From contig JBNKRV010000092.1 of the NCBI GenBank assembly GCA_050296935.1, forward strand, positions 1 to 64,000: a stretch of DNA of 64,000 nucleotides, given 5' to 3'. Position numbers and translations under genes: made by a program. This stretch comes from Saccharicrinis sp050296935 (GTDB lineage Bacteria > Bacteroidota > Bacteroidia > Bacteroidales > Marinilabiliaceae). The number at the start of each line of letters is the position of its first letter. The first letter of the stretch is position 1. The notes below the pieces were generated by a model, which did no database searches, was not told where the DNA came from, and saw nothing but the letters and a program-made list of their open reading frames with translations. Below, piece by piece: positions 40,001 to 46,290 of this stretch.

Positions 40001-41127
40001 GAAACATCAGTATCTAAAAAAGTATTATCCTGCCCGTCATATAGCACTAAAGATTCATTGTCGCTACGTACCAGCTCATAATTAACCTCCTGATGCAATA
40101 TATAATTGTAAGCATTCTTGTCCTCAAAATCGCTCCAGGTTACTTCAATTTGGTTCTCGCCACAATCAGTTGCATTCGTGGATACATTAAATGTACTGTT
40201 GTTAAACCTTGGTGGATAAATAGGAGGATACATGTCATTTTTTACCCGATTGAGCAAATTATTAGTAACTCCTGCATCGGCATTATACCCAAGTTTATCG
40301 TTTATTACACTAGGAATATGTACAGTATTATTTGAAATGGTATGGTCTGTACACTGATAATATCTGTACAATTTATTCCAATAAGGATGGCTTGGGTTAA
40401 TTTCCTGATTATAATACTCCTTAATATTGTCAAATGGGAGCATCGTACGCCAAACTCTTACTTCTCCCACATTCATTTTGCCAATTCTGGTATCTCGTAA
40501 TTGGTGTCCTCCAATATACAACGTTGGATTTATGCCAGGGAAAAGATTTGTGATTTCCGATTGGTTTATTGCAAGGTAAGTATGGTATATTCTTTCACCA
40601 TTTAAATAAATTTCAATGCGTGAATTTCCATCATAAGAAAATGCTAAATGATTCCATTTACCAATTAAATCAGGAAATTGGGTTATATCATAAAACTCCC
40701 AATAAGCACCGTTAAGTGCCCCTCCCTCAGCCTCAAGTAAAAAATGGTCGGTCATCCAGCCCAGGCTCACTTTATAGGGGCCTCCATCGAGCTTGAACAA
40801 CACCATATCACTGCCTGGGTTAGAAACCATTTCCACCCACATTTCTATGGTAAATGGGGTATTGCAAAGACTTTCCGCCGATAGGATTGAAGGGGTAAAT
40901 ACAGGAATGATCATGGCATCGCCTTCCTGGTAACTTAAATCTAGTGCACCGCTCCTGGTGGGTTGGGCATTTATTGAACCTATAAAAGCCATGTTAAACA
41001 GCAGGATGACTGCTGTTAAATAAGTTTTGAGAAGATGAGTTCGTTTATGCCTATCGATTTTGGGATCTGATCCCCTTCTTGCTGCAAACATTTGCGGCAG
41101 GAGTAGTTGAGTGATTTTTGTTGCCAT
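31048..41127 (-). CDS. Giant LamG/fibronectin-like T9SS surface protein (3,359 residues)
   Basis: Very large secreted or surface protein, probably a carbohydrate-binding adhesin. The signal peptide is internal to the N-terminus (about residues 31-54, TYLTAVILLFNMAFIGSINAQ minus its last residue). Laminin-G-like (concanavalin-type) domains are readable near 55-270, 735-930 (SLYFDGVDDKV), 2242-2440 (SLHFDGINDYTSV) and 2449-2640 (AVDFNGSQYLEL). Fibronectin-III-like segments lie near 310-700, and carboxypeptidase-regulatory-like segments near 1030-1140. The C-terminal part has repeated modules. One of them (NPADYENSM, about 2862) recurs in the small downstream gene. The last 80 residues are a T9SS sorting domain (NVYPNPFKNKVN). 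The DNA is clearly richer in G+C than the flanks. No frameshift is seen over 10 kb. Confidence 0.9.
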   Translation of the reverse strand: MATKITQLLLPQMFAARRGSDPKIDRHKRTHLLKTYLTAVILLFNMAFIGSINAQPTRSGALDLSYQEGDAMIIPVFTPSILSAESLCNTPFTIEMWVEMVSNPGSDMVLFKLDGGPYKVSLGWMTDHFLLEAEGGALNGAYWEFYDITQFPDLIGKWNHLAFSYDGNSRIEIYLNGERIYHTYLAINQSEITNLFPGINPTLYIGGHQLRDTRIGKMNVGEVRVWRTMLPFDNIKEYYNQEINPSHPYWNKLYRYYQCTDHTISNNTVHIPSVINDKLGYNADAGVTNNLLNRVKNDMYPPIYPPRFNNSTFNVSTNATDCGENQIEVTWSDFEDKNAYNYILHQEVNYELVRSDNESLVLYDGQDNTFLDTDVSGGDKYRYKLKAYYTINGVKYYSKDELWSDFGTVKYQYDAPTLTATTDNCDGTITLNWSSDYTPPAWTLQRSNTSDFSSGVLTINSSIGGSETEYTDIPPTTNSNYYYKVIATGYDNNGCSVNGTYSAIANGFSANIPTAPADITLAPNTGAGEITVSWTAVDANATSWIVRRTDEDGSNPVDFTGITSTGYTDATVSACQVYKYSVGAVNSCSTGDFFETKSAAIGNSDLDNKIVYIEASKGYYGDGVQLNWGINGSYSTIDGFIIERSESGENNYQIIASLDNLQTLYKDQTALGGVLYDYRIQATADCLGNLVYSNDATDLGFTIPFGVANGHVEYEGGNAVENVKVNIEPKNGMGGKSLYFDGVDDKVTIDNFNGVEGAAPRTIECWVKLPTANNNFNILGTHEIDSFSQNFLLSVTGLGKPMVTLGSSYGYIIYNQNLFDNQWHHVAIVVPDEAQYSGDIKCYIDGVECSIDPVSCISCEINTPASTELNIGGNYAALSYFNGYLDEIRYWDVARTNDEIKKSYGRLLNGNEDGLIGYWRCDEGVGNKIYDASKTGSTFNKHDGVFVNGVNWTDETPSGDQLSLAAITDQYGDYSADYIPFRQGGELYRVTPGLGVHEFSPNSRTIYLGDGDATQNNLDFTDISSFDVSGKVTYYNSTFPVQGVQVLIDGAPAVGAGKNIVTTDATGHFTVNVPIGYHYISVEKDGHVFSSGYFPPKNASGGFNFHEFNDDLSGIEFIDSTLVKVLGRVAGGTVEGDKEVGFGLSTNNVGVADIIFKAQNEAYDLDTADAAIFSIKTLQTDASTGEFEIYLIPEKFEIQKAGNDTYSIDVNDLSTLDLSNSLTATTVYDSTLVESANGNYYRVDTAWYHHKLNFVIRETPNVEITDLNGNNFVGDTVIYFTNQLTGLADTLDLTSNNPYLHPILQMGKTYTANVFVYEEYSNPSHPDGAVVDKVPVNNARLTIDNQLEITESGTTASTDEKGYYQYSFKAGVPSITQDQLVPENSYTKLMQVYATTDKITVEWREANPFRGYILGAFPIEGTDFVTYGYEVPEIVLRDPPGSNSYAYIEQGSEFSRTTSWELNFDVNTGIDNTVHSGAKLGFGGGLAGPLIESEIVSDSQLGLQITRSTDNEGKYKETTSFNRRIETSSDPEDVGSDADLYIGHAYNAYFTKSKNLRLLPEQYCIDNNLDYIEVPGAELVLGILDGLVMDQGNTSTYFVYSQKHILGELIPNLIVMRDNLLAGDKYESHIPRTSPYYGLNNDDKSLEKLISDSLKMNPSFDVATASYAFMGEPTENDSVQFFNDQITYWMNAIAMNEAEKINAETFNNISIDGTAGAYSESVSQSFNSAFNWKSSRQLKFKWNSEFSTIYTGNGYTGNSIFNISAEIANGTNESEQNKVTFGYVIDERDEGDYYSIDIKREQGVPVYSYDSFTESVTSQEEFLENQATVAGVGAGTLIGSTAISTISTKLAGKSNYWASVATFGVDVAIFAGELGNMLYNTFSTYENMDGNTTWDVSGFDISSPIFSIRGGQSKCPYEGEQYSIFALDAQKNLAKLHTGTLQREVPVIDVEKALITNVPENSKASFVLKLQNHSASNTDNWYALSIDESTNPYGAILKIDGNSPEKEYLVPAWETLTKTLTVQMGQPEVFEYDSIGIILHSACQWDPTNVQNDIADTVYISAHFAPTCTPVDIKGMQDNWVLNYDDNGEMGVTLTDYDVNFSTLEKLQFQYKTLTGNPISTIAYFAEEGTAYNEYSGPKALLSGSAEESFTWDVSSMNDRTYLIRARSTCTDGSYAESDWYTGLIDSKPPKVFGKPEPGDGILSAGEVISIRFDESLEQGIITENNFSITGVLNGSEISHNTSLHFDGINDYTSVNNGVVLTDKSFSIEFWLRRNAQSGSVLLSQGENTASNLELGFDASNQLYLTVNGENFTGDATTAYSTTNPWNSWHHYGVVYNHSDKTLSMYADDQTIFTQSDVNLEYSTTGKLFIGKSATSTGNHFSGNMHELRIWDDARTFGELYSNMYKSLSGREAGAYRNWEMNEGNGTIIADKVRNQVMEVNAQWAIEPAGKAVDFNGSQYLELKGTNATIDDETDMTIEFWFKAATPSAPATLFSNGKGDGIEVPGVKNPVNALSITAQTDGSIVVNSGGYAFEAVTNNFMDDNWHHFALVVDRNSNTKAFIDSELQNSTSSDSIAQFANARIFVGARGWNIDPANYTFDQYFTGQMDEIRIWNTARTADQIELYHQTKLGGEEFGLAGYYPFEYYQTVMGVQVLTETWEDQWINELGANNGAAIPHGSMVVTDVAPEIKDARPVQKVSFDYVVNDDEIILTPTLSSEKLENTILEISIKDVYDLNGNRLLSPVNWTAYIDQNQVVWNESTVSLEKEIYEPKSFTTSIVNLGGTSKEYTLSNLPDWLTTSFTSGVIEPDEELEITFDINEATNLGEYDNTIYLSTDFGFNEALNVKLRVFIPEPEWTVNPADYENSMIVVGQLNIAGNYSADVYDKIAAFAGDECRGVANVQYNKNRDAYYVFLTVYSNSTTEDLTYKVWDASAGEVYTDVTPEINFESNQLTGSIGNPTLFECGYLLNSSIDLNQGWKWISFNRTMDNYSDVNTLFAKLTLGDGDIIKTKTAYAIYDSGFDFWLSSGLTPQAGEMYKIKLSQANTLDYEGQFIDANNHPITINSGWNRMGYIPQTNIEINQALAGYNAQEGDVLKAQTRFALYDGSEWFGSLSYLKPGEGYMLWSQTTTPVQFTYPNKSTLGNLKSGVKEEQLISYFSGNNVNPFTYPGSVSITAHLNNVNNLPEGVQVGAFINEELRGVGTLNKQSVDLSEFTMITAFGDEVDNGSEIQFALLSGGDVYELKGSTIFLNDNFQGNLSLPVELYLDESDMNDMDNHFNVYPNPFKNKVNINFFLPEESKVVIDLYNLSGSKVGEWMSNELEAGTQTITRYFGELPTGVYFIKLQVGEKVYEQKLIKQQ

Positions 41128-41305
41128 TATTATGTATTAATTTAGTTTCTGACATTTAGTTGAAGCTATTACGAACAAGGTTATATAATACCCAACCTCC
41201 AAAATGAATTATTTTAGTATTTTTTTACCTAATTCTACTTAAGAAACTTAATTTCTTTAATTTTCCCAACCTTTGTTTGCTGAAATTCCAATCCATATTA
41301 GCTTT

Positions 41306-41470
41306 TCATTTAACAAGACTTTTCTGTATTTGTTTGATTTTTTGCTTTATATGAACTTGAGTTGTACAAATTTGAGCAACTATCAATATTCTTGCATCTT
41401 TAAAACTAAGCAATGGAATTGCTTCTTTGCTTTCAATCAGCTTAGTGGTAATCAACAAGGAAGCAAACAT
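41306..41470 (-). pseudogene. Short gene remnant, unrecognised
   Basis: A 54-codon frame starting MFASLLITTKLIESKEAI and ending KQIQKSLVK. The composition looks protein-like and could be the C-terminal tail of a transposase, but I cannot assign a family. A stop codon lies 9 codons upstream of its ATG, so it is probably a decayed fragment. The plus-strand frame 41273-41710 over the same DNA is rejected as spurious. Confidence 0.3.
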
Positions 41471-41622
41471 AATAATTGCGTGATGTGTATGCCATTATTG
41501 CCATTTTCTAATTTGATAATCCCGACATCCCCAACTCGTTTTTGGCATTGTCAGAAGACCTTTCTAACCAAAATTACTGGTAGACTAAATATGCATATTC
41601 ACAATGTCTCTTGGCTTCAATA

Positions 41623-41818
41623 CAGGGAAATTGCTTTTAACTTTTATCTGTCATCCCTATGGGATTCAAAAATAACAAATGTGTATTTCCTGCCATACTG
41701 CCACACCTAACGGTGTTTTATTAAGTGCCATCGGCACGCCAGTATGGCAGTTATATTTTAATTTTATTAGATAATCCCGTAGGGATGACAGAAGTAATCT
41801 TAAACGCAATTTCCCTGG
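41623..41818. repeat. Long nested inverted repeat (possible non-autonomous element)
   Basis: Outer arms CAGGGAAATTGC (41623-41634) and GCAATTTCCCTG (41807-41818). Within them are CTGTCATCCCTATGGGATT (about 41649-41667) and AATCCCGTAGGGATGACAG (about 41773-41791). Further inside lie CTGCCATACTG (41691-41701) and CAGTATGGCAG (about 41740-41750), around a GTGCCATCGGCAC palindrome. The whole could fold into one long hairpin. Its nature is unknown; a MITE or REP-like element is plausible. Confidence 0.65.
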
Positions 41819-41948
41819 GCTTCAATATTTCCATTGCTGATACTGTATGTTACTTTTGTTTTTGTATTGGTCGTTTTGATGATGATCAAAACCCATATTT
41901 TCGTCTTTGAACTTTCCCATTCCATGTCCAAATCTCTTTTTTGTATAC

Positions 41949-42098
41949 TCAAAGTCGCAATTTCCCCTTAATAGCGTCTCTTATATCTTCCAGTTTCCAC
42001 TCATTCTCAAAGATTCCTTCCTGTAATTTATCAAATCTGAAAGAACAAGAATCTGCTTTAAGTTTTGTACGTTTTCTTCCTGTACCAGCCTTTGCCTC
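41949..42098 (-). pseudogene. C-terminal gene remnant, unrecognised
   Basis: An open minus-strand frame of about 49 codons without a start. It reads EAKAGTGRKRTKLKADSC at its beginning and EDIRDAIKGKLRL at its stop (41949-41951), with a composition like a real protein end. Upstream it is interrupted by the dispersed repeat at 42101-42151. It looks like the 3' end of a gene broken by that repeat. Family unknown. Confidence 0.4.
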
Positions 42099-42100
42099 GG

Positions 42101-42151
42101 GAATTTAGCCCGGCATTATACCGGCGCATTTATAGTTCTAATTGATATAAC
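42101..42151 (+). repeat. Dispersed CCGGCATTATACCGG repeat, copy C (partial)
   Basis: GAATTTAGCCCGGCATTATA followed by CCGGCGCATTTATAGTTCTAATT matches the second half of copies A and B. It interrupts the frame at 41949-42098. From 42152 to 42295 only a hairpin (CATAATCGG / CCGATTATG, 42243-42281) stands out. Confidence 0.65.
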
Positions 42152-42295
42152 ATTTGAAGGTCGACGATGGAAAATCAGCGATTAGCAACTTCCGGATTGT
42201 TGATCTATCCTGAATCATTCATTTTTTTCAATTAGAAGTAAGCATAATCGGTGAGCAACTCAAAGTCGCACGCCGATTATGTAAGTAGTTTCTCC

Positions 42296-43744
42296 CTAAT
42301 GATAACCATAAGCACCTGGATGAATTTCACCCGGATTTCCCTGATAAGTGAATGAACTTGTATTTGACGGTTTAGTAATATCTGTTGTAAAGGTAAAAGT
42401 GAACAAACCAGAGTCATCCCAACTATAATCAATGGTGCCATCTTTAGCTATGTTGTTGGTAGTGGTTCTATATGACAGCTTATAGCCATTGTTCGAGTTA
42501 TTCATTTCTAAACCAGTAATTTCATGACTGTCAGTGCCTCCCACTAATACAATATCTTTCAATCCTCTTACGGTAGAGGCCACAGGCTGCGGTTCTATTT
42601 GGTTGTGCTGAATGCCTTCCTGATCTACTGTAACTACTCCACGTAATGAAGGAGTCATGTAAGGGGCTGTTTGCGATGCATGATAATGATAATATCCATT
42701 TTCGTCTTCATGCCCAAAATGTTCATCCAGATTGGTGACTTGCGAACCATCAGGTTCAGTAAATCCATAGAGCGGAAAACCATCAAGCACAAAAGCTATG
42801 GGGTATCCATTGGTTTTTGAAGCCAGGTGTACCGGAGGGTAGTGATAATGGTAATCGTCACCATTGCCCGAATGACCACCGTAGGCATCCAACTCACCTA
42901 TTTCCCATGAAAGCTCACCACTAGCATTGTATGGGTTGAACACAGGTATTCCATTTGCTGAAATGGCAATGGCTCCTCGCTGCAATTCATTAATGATTTC
43001 AATATTATTTTCTTCTTCATATTCAGGTATAAGGGGTATGGCCCAGGCCATATTGTCTCTGTCATTGTCAGAATACTGATATCTGAACGGTGTTGGAACT
43101 CTTTCGATCCATGCCGTTATACCCACCATCATCGGGTGATCAGGAATTCCATTTGATTCCACGTAAAAATATTTTTCATCGGAGTCAACATAGCTTACGT
43201 TGCTGAAACTGGAGAATGTTTTACGTAAAAAGTCAATATCATAAGCTTTTGCTATTTCGGATAATATATGATCAGGAGAAAGATTCTCATTTTTACTGCA
43301 GGAATAGAGTATAAATAGTAATGTTATGCTACCGGAAACATATTTTACCCATTTCTTTTTTGATAGGAATAATACTGCCATTATAGCAATAATTGCTGCT
43401 AATATCCAGATAAGAATATGAGATGTTTCCTTTTTTGAATGCGAATGGTGATTTGAGGAATAACTATTCAGAGCCTTTATTTTCTCAACCCTTTTTTGTA
43501 TAAACAGTTGATCCTTTTCTGAAAAATCTATCAGGTTTATATGGCTTATTTTTCCATGTTCATCTTCCAGATAAACATTGTTGCCTCTTAGAGTCAAAAA
43601 AGATCCATAAACAGTTTTTTCACCTTTAATAGTCCATTTCTTTATGTCTTCTTTTTTTAGTCCATGTCCTCCGGGGTGTGCCATGGATGTCATGGAGACT
43701 AATAAAAAAAGAGATATAACTGCTGCTTTTATTTTCGTTTTCAT
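42296..43744 (-). CDS. YHYH domain protein with N-terminal SHD1-like and membrane segments
   Basis: A 482-residue protein. A signal peptide (residues about 1-21, KIKAAVISLFLLVSMTSMA) is followed by an SHD1-like stretch (about 30-95, WTIKGEKTVYGSFLTLRGN). A membrane span lies near 111-131 and a second hydrophobic stretch ends in LLFILYSC near 148, resembling a lipobox. A YHYH domain occupies about 200-440, with DDYHYHYPPVH and NGYYHYHAS giving it its name. YHYH proteins are of unknown function and are often secreted. The frame is open to 43834, but codons upstream of 43744 are entirely inside or next to the inserted MITE-like element, so 43744 is the start. The composite build suggests a fusion of two ancestral genes (inference). 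Confidence 0.85.
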   Translation of the reverse strand: MKTKIKAAVISLFLLVSMTSMAHPGGHGLKKEDIKKWTIKGEKTVYGSFLTLRGNNVYLEDEHGKISHINLIDFSEKDQLFIQKRVEKIKALNSYSSNHHSHSKKETSHILIWILAAIIAIMAVLFLSKKKWVKYVSGSITLLFILYSCSKNENLSPDHILSEIAKAYDIDFLRKTFSSFSNVSYVDSDEKYFYVESNGIPDHPMMVGITAWIERVPTPFRYQYSDNDRDNMAWAIPLIPEYEEENNIEIINELQRGAIAISANGIPVFNPYNASGELSWEIGELDAYGGHSGNGDDYHYHYPPVHLASKTNGYPIAFVLDGFPLYGFTEPDGSQVTNLDEHFGHEDENGYYHYHASQTAPYMTPSLRGVVTVDQEGIQHNQIEPQPVASTVRGLKDIVLVGGTDSHEITGLEMNNSNNGYKLSYRTTTNNIAKDGTIDYSWDDSGLFTFTFTTDITKPSNTSSFTYQGNPGEIHPGAYGYH

Positions 43745-43759
43745 TGTTACTTTAATTAT

Positions 43760-44023
43760 AACCTGAGTTCGATTAAAATTAGCGAGCTCAAAAATCAGTA
43801 AATGATTGATTTGCAATATAAATTTTTGAGACATAGCGAGCTATGGTGATAAAATTTAGAGCAGTAAATCGATTATTTACTGAAAAGCTATGAATGTCAC
43901 TTATAAATACCGATTTTCTGCGTCATATTTGCTTACCATAGCCCGCTATGCTTTCGCAAACATTCCTTAAAACTCAATATTTATAATCGATTTGAGCCAT
44001 TAATTTTATGTCGAACTCAGGTT
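43760..44023 (+). mobile_element. MITE-like TIR element, copy 3
   Basis: A 264-bp copy: it begins AACCTGAGTTCGATTAAAAT and ends ATGTCGAACTCAGGTT. TA dinucleotides lie on both sides of the ACCTGAG...CTCAGGT core. Compared with copy 2 it has a 10-bp longer middle (CGATTATTTACTG). Its left end is 15 bp before the ATG of the YHYH gene, so it may supply or disrupt that gene's promoter. Confidence 0.85.
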
Positions 44024-44026
44024 AGT

Positions 44027-44052
44027 CGGACATTATAGACGAAGACTAATTA
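44027..44052 (-). repeat. Relic of the 343-bp hairpin unit (leading edge only)
   Basis: Read on the minus strand, AATTAGTCTTCGTCTATAAT followed by GTCCGAC resembles the first bases of each unit in the two arrays (AATTAGTATTCGTCTATCAA + GTCCAAC). It lies downstream of the chemoreceptor gene in the same relative orientation as the arrays have to their upstream genes. Only this edge is present. Confidence 0.5.
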
Positions 44053-44111
44053 ATTAAAAATCCGGATAAGAAATCCGGCTTAGACTTTTTTATGCATATT
44101 GGGTGATAACG

Positions 44112-44150
44112 AAAAAGAGCTATCCTGTTTAAAAAGGATAGCTCTTTTTG
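44112..44150 (-). terminator. Terminator of the chemoreceptor gene
   Basis: Stem AAAAAGAGCTATCC / GGATAGCTCTTTTT immediately after the stop of the minus-strand receptor gene. Confidence 0.85.
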
Positions 44151-44167
44151 TTTTAATTTAGTTGGTT

Positions 44168-46096
44168 TTAGAATTTTTCGTACTCATCGTCTTTATCCAG
44201 ATCAATACCTAAATCTATAATTGTATTTTTTTTGTGAGATGATTTTGTTTGAGTACTTTCCCTGGATGAAGGGTTGTTCCCTTTGGAATTCCTATCTCCC
44301 TTATTTCTTTTTTCCGGAGTTTTATCATCTTCAACATTAAATACCGATATTGAATTCTTTAGCATGCCCGAAAGTTCTTCAAGTTCTTTAGCCGCAGAAT
44401 TAATCTCATCCGAATTTGCAGCATTACGTTGCGTAATTTGATTAAGCTGTTGAAGTGCATTGTTAATTTGCTCAACACCGGAAACCTGTTCCAGAGATGC
44501 TGCTGTAATATCCTGAACCAAATGAGCTGTTTTCTCAATTTCAGGTGTAATTGAAATAATGTTCTTGGTAGCTTCGCCGGAACTTGTTATTGTTTTTTGA
44601 GATGCCTCATTTATTTCATTTGCAGCTGCCTGACTTCTCTCTGCAAGTTTTCTGACTTCTGCAGCCACCACAGCAAAACCTCGCCCTTCTTGTCCGGCTC
44701 TAGCTGCTTCAACAGCTGCATTTAAGGCCAGGATATTTGTTTGAAAGGCAATATCACCAATAATTGATATTTTTTCAGTAATGCCTTTAAGATATTCCTG
44801 AGCCAGCCTGGAACTATCGTTGCTAATTTTCATTCCTTTAGCGGCTGTCAATGCAATTTTTTCAGTTTCCTTTGAATTTTCCGTGTTCTGTTGTATGTTG
44901 GCATACATTTCTTCCATTGATGATGAAACTTCTTCTGCTGCAGAAGCTTGCGCATTAGCCCCTTCGCTAAGTTCTGTTGATTCCGTTGTCAGTCTTTCAC
45001 TGGCATATACCATTTTATTGGCACCAATCCTGATTTCATCAACTACTGTTTTAATGTTGGATACCATGGCATCAAGAGCTGCAGCTAAACGACCAACTTC
45101 ATCTTTTCGATTGATGGCAAAAGAAACATTTAAGTCACCTTTTGCCACTTTTTCGGCAAGGTTTATTCCCATTTCAATTGGTGTGCTTATTGATTTAGTT
45201 AATAGATAACCCAATATTGCACCTAAAATAATAACACTAAAAATTGAGATAATAAGGATTTGTTTTTCCTGATGTACAATTTTAGCACTATTGTCTCCCA
45301 TTTCTAATAAATAATCCAGCCCTAAATCCGAAGATTTACGAACTTCCCACATCAGCTGTTTCCCGATTTCATACCTTTTTAATTCGGCTAAACAGGCTTT
45401 TCTATAAAAGGGTATAAAATCATTGAAGGCTGAAGTGAAATCTGATAGAGAACTTGAAAGTGGTCCGGAGAAGTTATTTTTTTCTAGAAAATTAGCGTTG
45501 TCCTCAACCATATTTGAAATGGAAACTCCATTTTTATCTTTTAAATAGGTGATAAGATTGGCATAGATTAGATTCACCTGAGCCAGATTTTTTTGAACAC
45601 TTAATGAATTCTTGTAGCTATTACCTTCTTTATTTAGATGATTAAATGCATCACTAATTTTATGAAGTTTCTCCTGACTGGCTATTTTTGCATCAATATA
45701 AGTATCCCGGTCTTTGATAAATTCATTTGAAAGTTTTAATACGCCTTGTAAGTTTATTCCTCTGGATTGCAATTTACTGTTCGATGAATCTTCCAGCGAA
45801 ATCAGTTTTTCTAAAGTCATTATAAAACTTTCAATTTGTTTTTCTGCTCTCTCATTATAATACAGGTCTCCGGACAAATCTACCGCAGTCATTAAGCCAT
45901 GTGCAATTTCCCAATGATGATCCATTTTAGATGACTCCGAGACAGAAGGAATGTAGCGGTTTGAAAGCTGATTTATCTCCCTCTCAACTTTAAGTAAATT
46001 GATTAAGAGTACGAGGCTCGATATAAAGGTCAGTAGGATTATAGTTCCCAAACCAATGCTAACCTTGTTTTTAATTTTAAGATCCCTCCACTTCAT
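44168..46096 (-). CDS. Methyl-accepting chemotaxis protein
   Basis: A 642-residue transmembrane receptor. TM1 is at about residues 13-33 and an all-helical periplasmic sensor of about 240 residues (four-helix-bundle type) follows. TM2 lies at about 276-299 and a HAMP domain at about 300-353. The signalling domain (about 380-590) has the highly conserved tip AFQTNILALNAAVEAARAG near 448-466. The C-terminus is a charged tail ending EYEKF. It should signal to CheA/CheW, but no che gene is in the window. It is divergent from a XylF-like binding protein across a 194-bp gap, suggesting that protein delivers the sensed ligand (inference). Confidence 0.93.
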   Translation of the reverse strand: MKWRDLKIKNKVSIGLGTIILLTFISSLVLLINLLKVEREINQLSNRYIPSVSESSKMDHHWEIAHGLMTAVDLSGDLYYNERAEKQIESFIMTLEKLISLEDSSNSKLQSRGINLQGVLKLSNEFIKDRDTYIDAKIASQEKLHKISDAFNHLNKEGNSYKNSLSVQKNLAQVNLIYANLITYLKDKNGVSISNMVEDNANFLEKNNFSGPLSSSLSDFTSAFNDFIPFYRKACLAELKRYEIGKQLMWEVRKSSDLGLDYLLEMGDNSAKIVHQEKQILIISIFSVIILGAILGYLLTKSISTPIEMGINLAEKVAKGDLNVSFAINRKDEVGRLAAALDAMVSNIKTVVDEIRIGANKMVYASERLTTESTELSEGANAQASAAEEVSSSMEEMYANIQQNTENSKETEKIALTAAKGMKISNDSSRLAQEYLKGITEKISIIGDIAFQTNILALNAAVEAARAGQEGRGFAVVAAEVRKLAERSQAAANEINEASQKTITSSGEATKNIISITPEIEKTAHLVQDITAASLEQVSGVEQINNALQQLNQITQRNAANSDEINSAAKELEELSGMLKNSISVFNVEDDKTPEKRNKGDRNSKGNNPSSRESTQTKSSHKKNTIIDLGIDLDKDDEYEKF

Positions 46097-46290
46097 AAAT
46101 TTTAATAATGTTTTGTGGTTGTTTATATTTGAAATTAAAGAGCTAAATTGTATACGTAAAATGTTAAAAGTTGTTGCAAGTAAAAGTAGTAATATTTAAG
46201 TGTTTTGTCATAAGAATACAGGATTAAAAAAAAAATCTTGTTTATTTTATTAATTTAGTAAACGGAAAATCTAAAAATCAGTGTTTAATA

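Noticed and set aside
31100..40335. Many plus-strand open frames inside the giant T9SS gene
   Set aside because: They are antisense shadows favoured by the gene's higher GC and codon use; none resembles a known family or has start signals.
41273..41710. Plus-strand open frame of 145 codons
   Set aside because: It has no family resemblance, overlaps repeats and a more protein-like minus-strand remnant, and has unusual composition.
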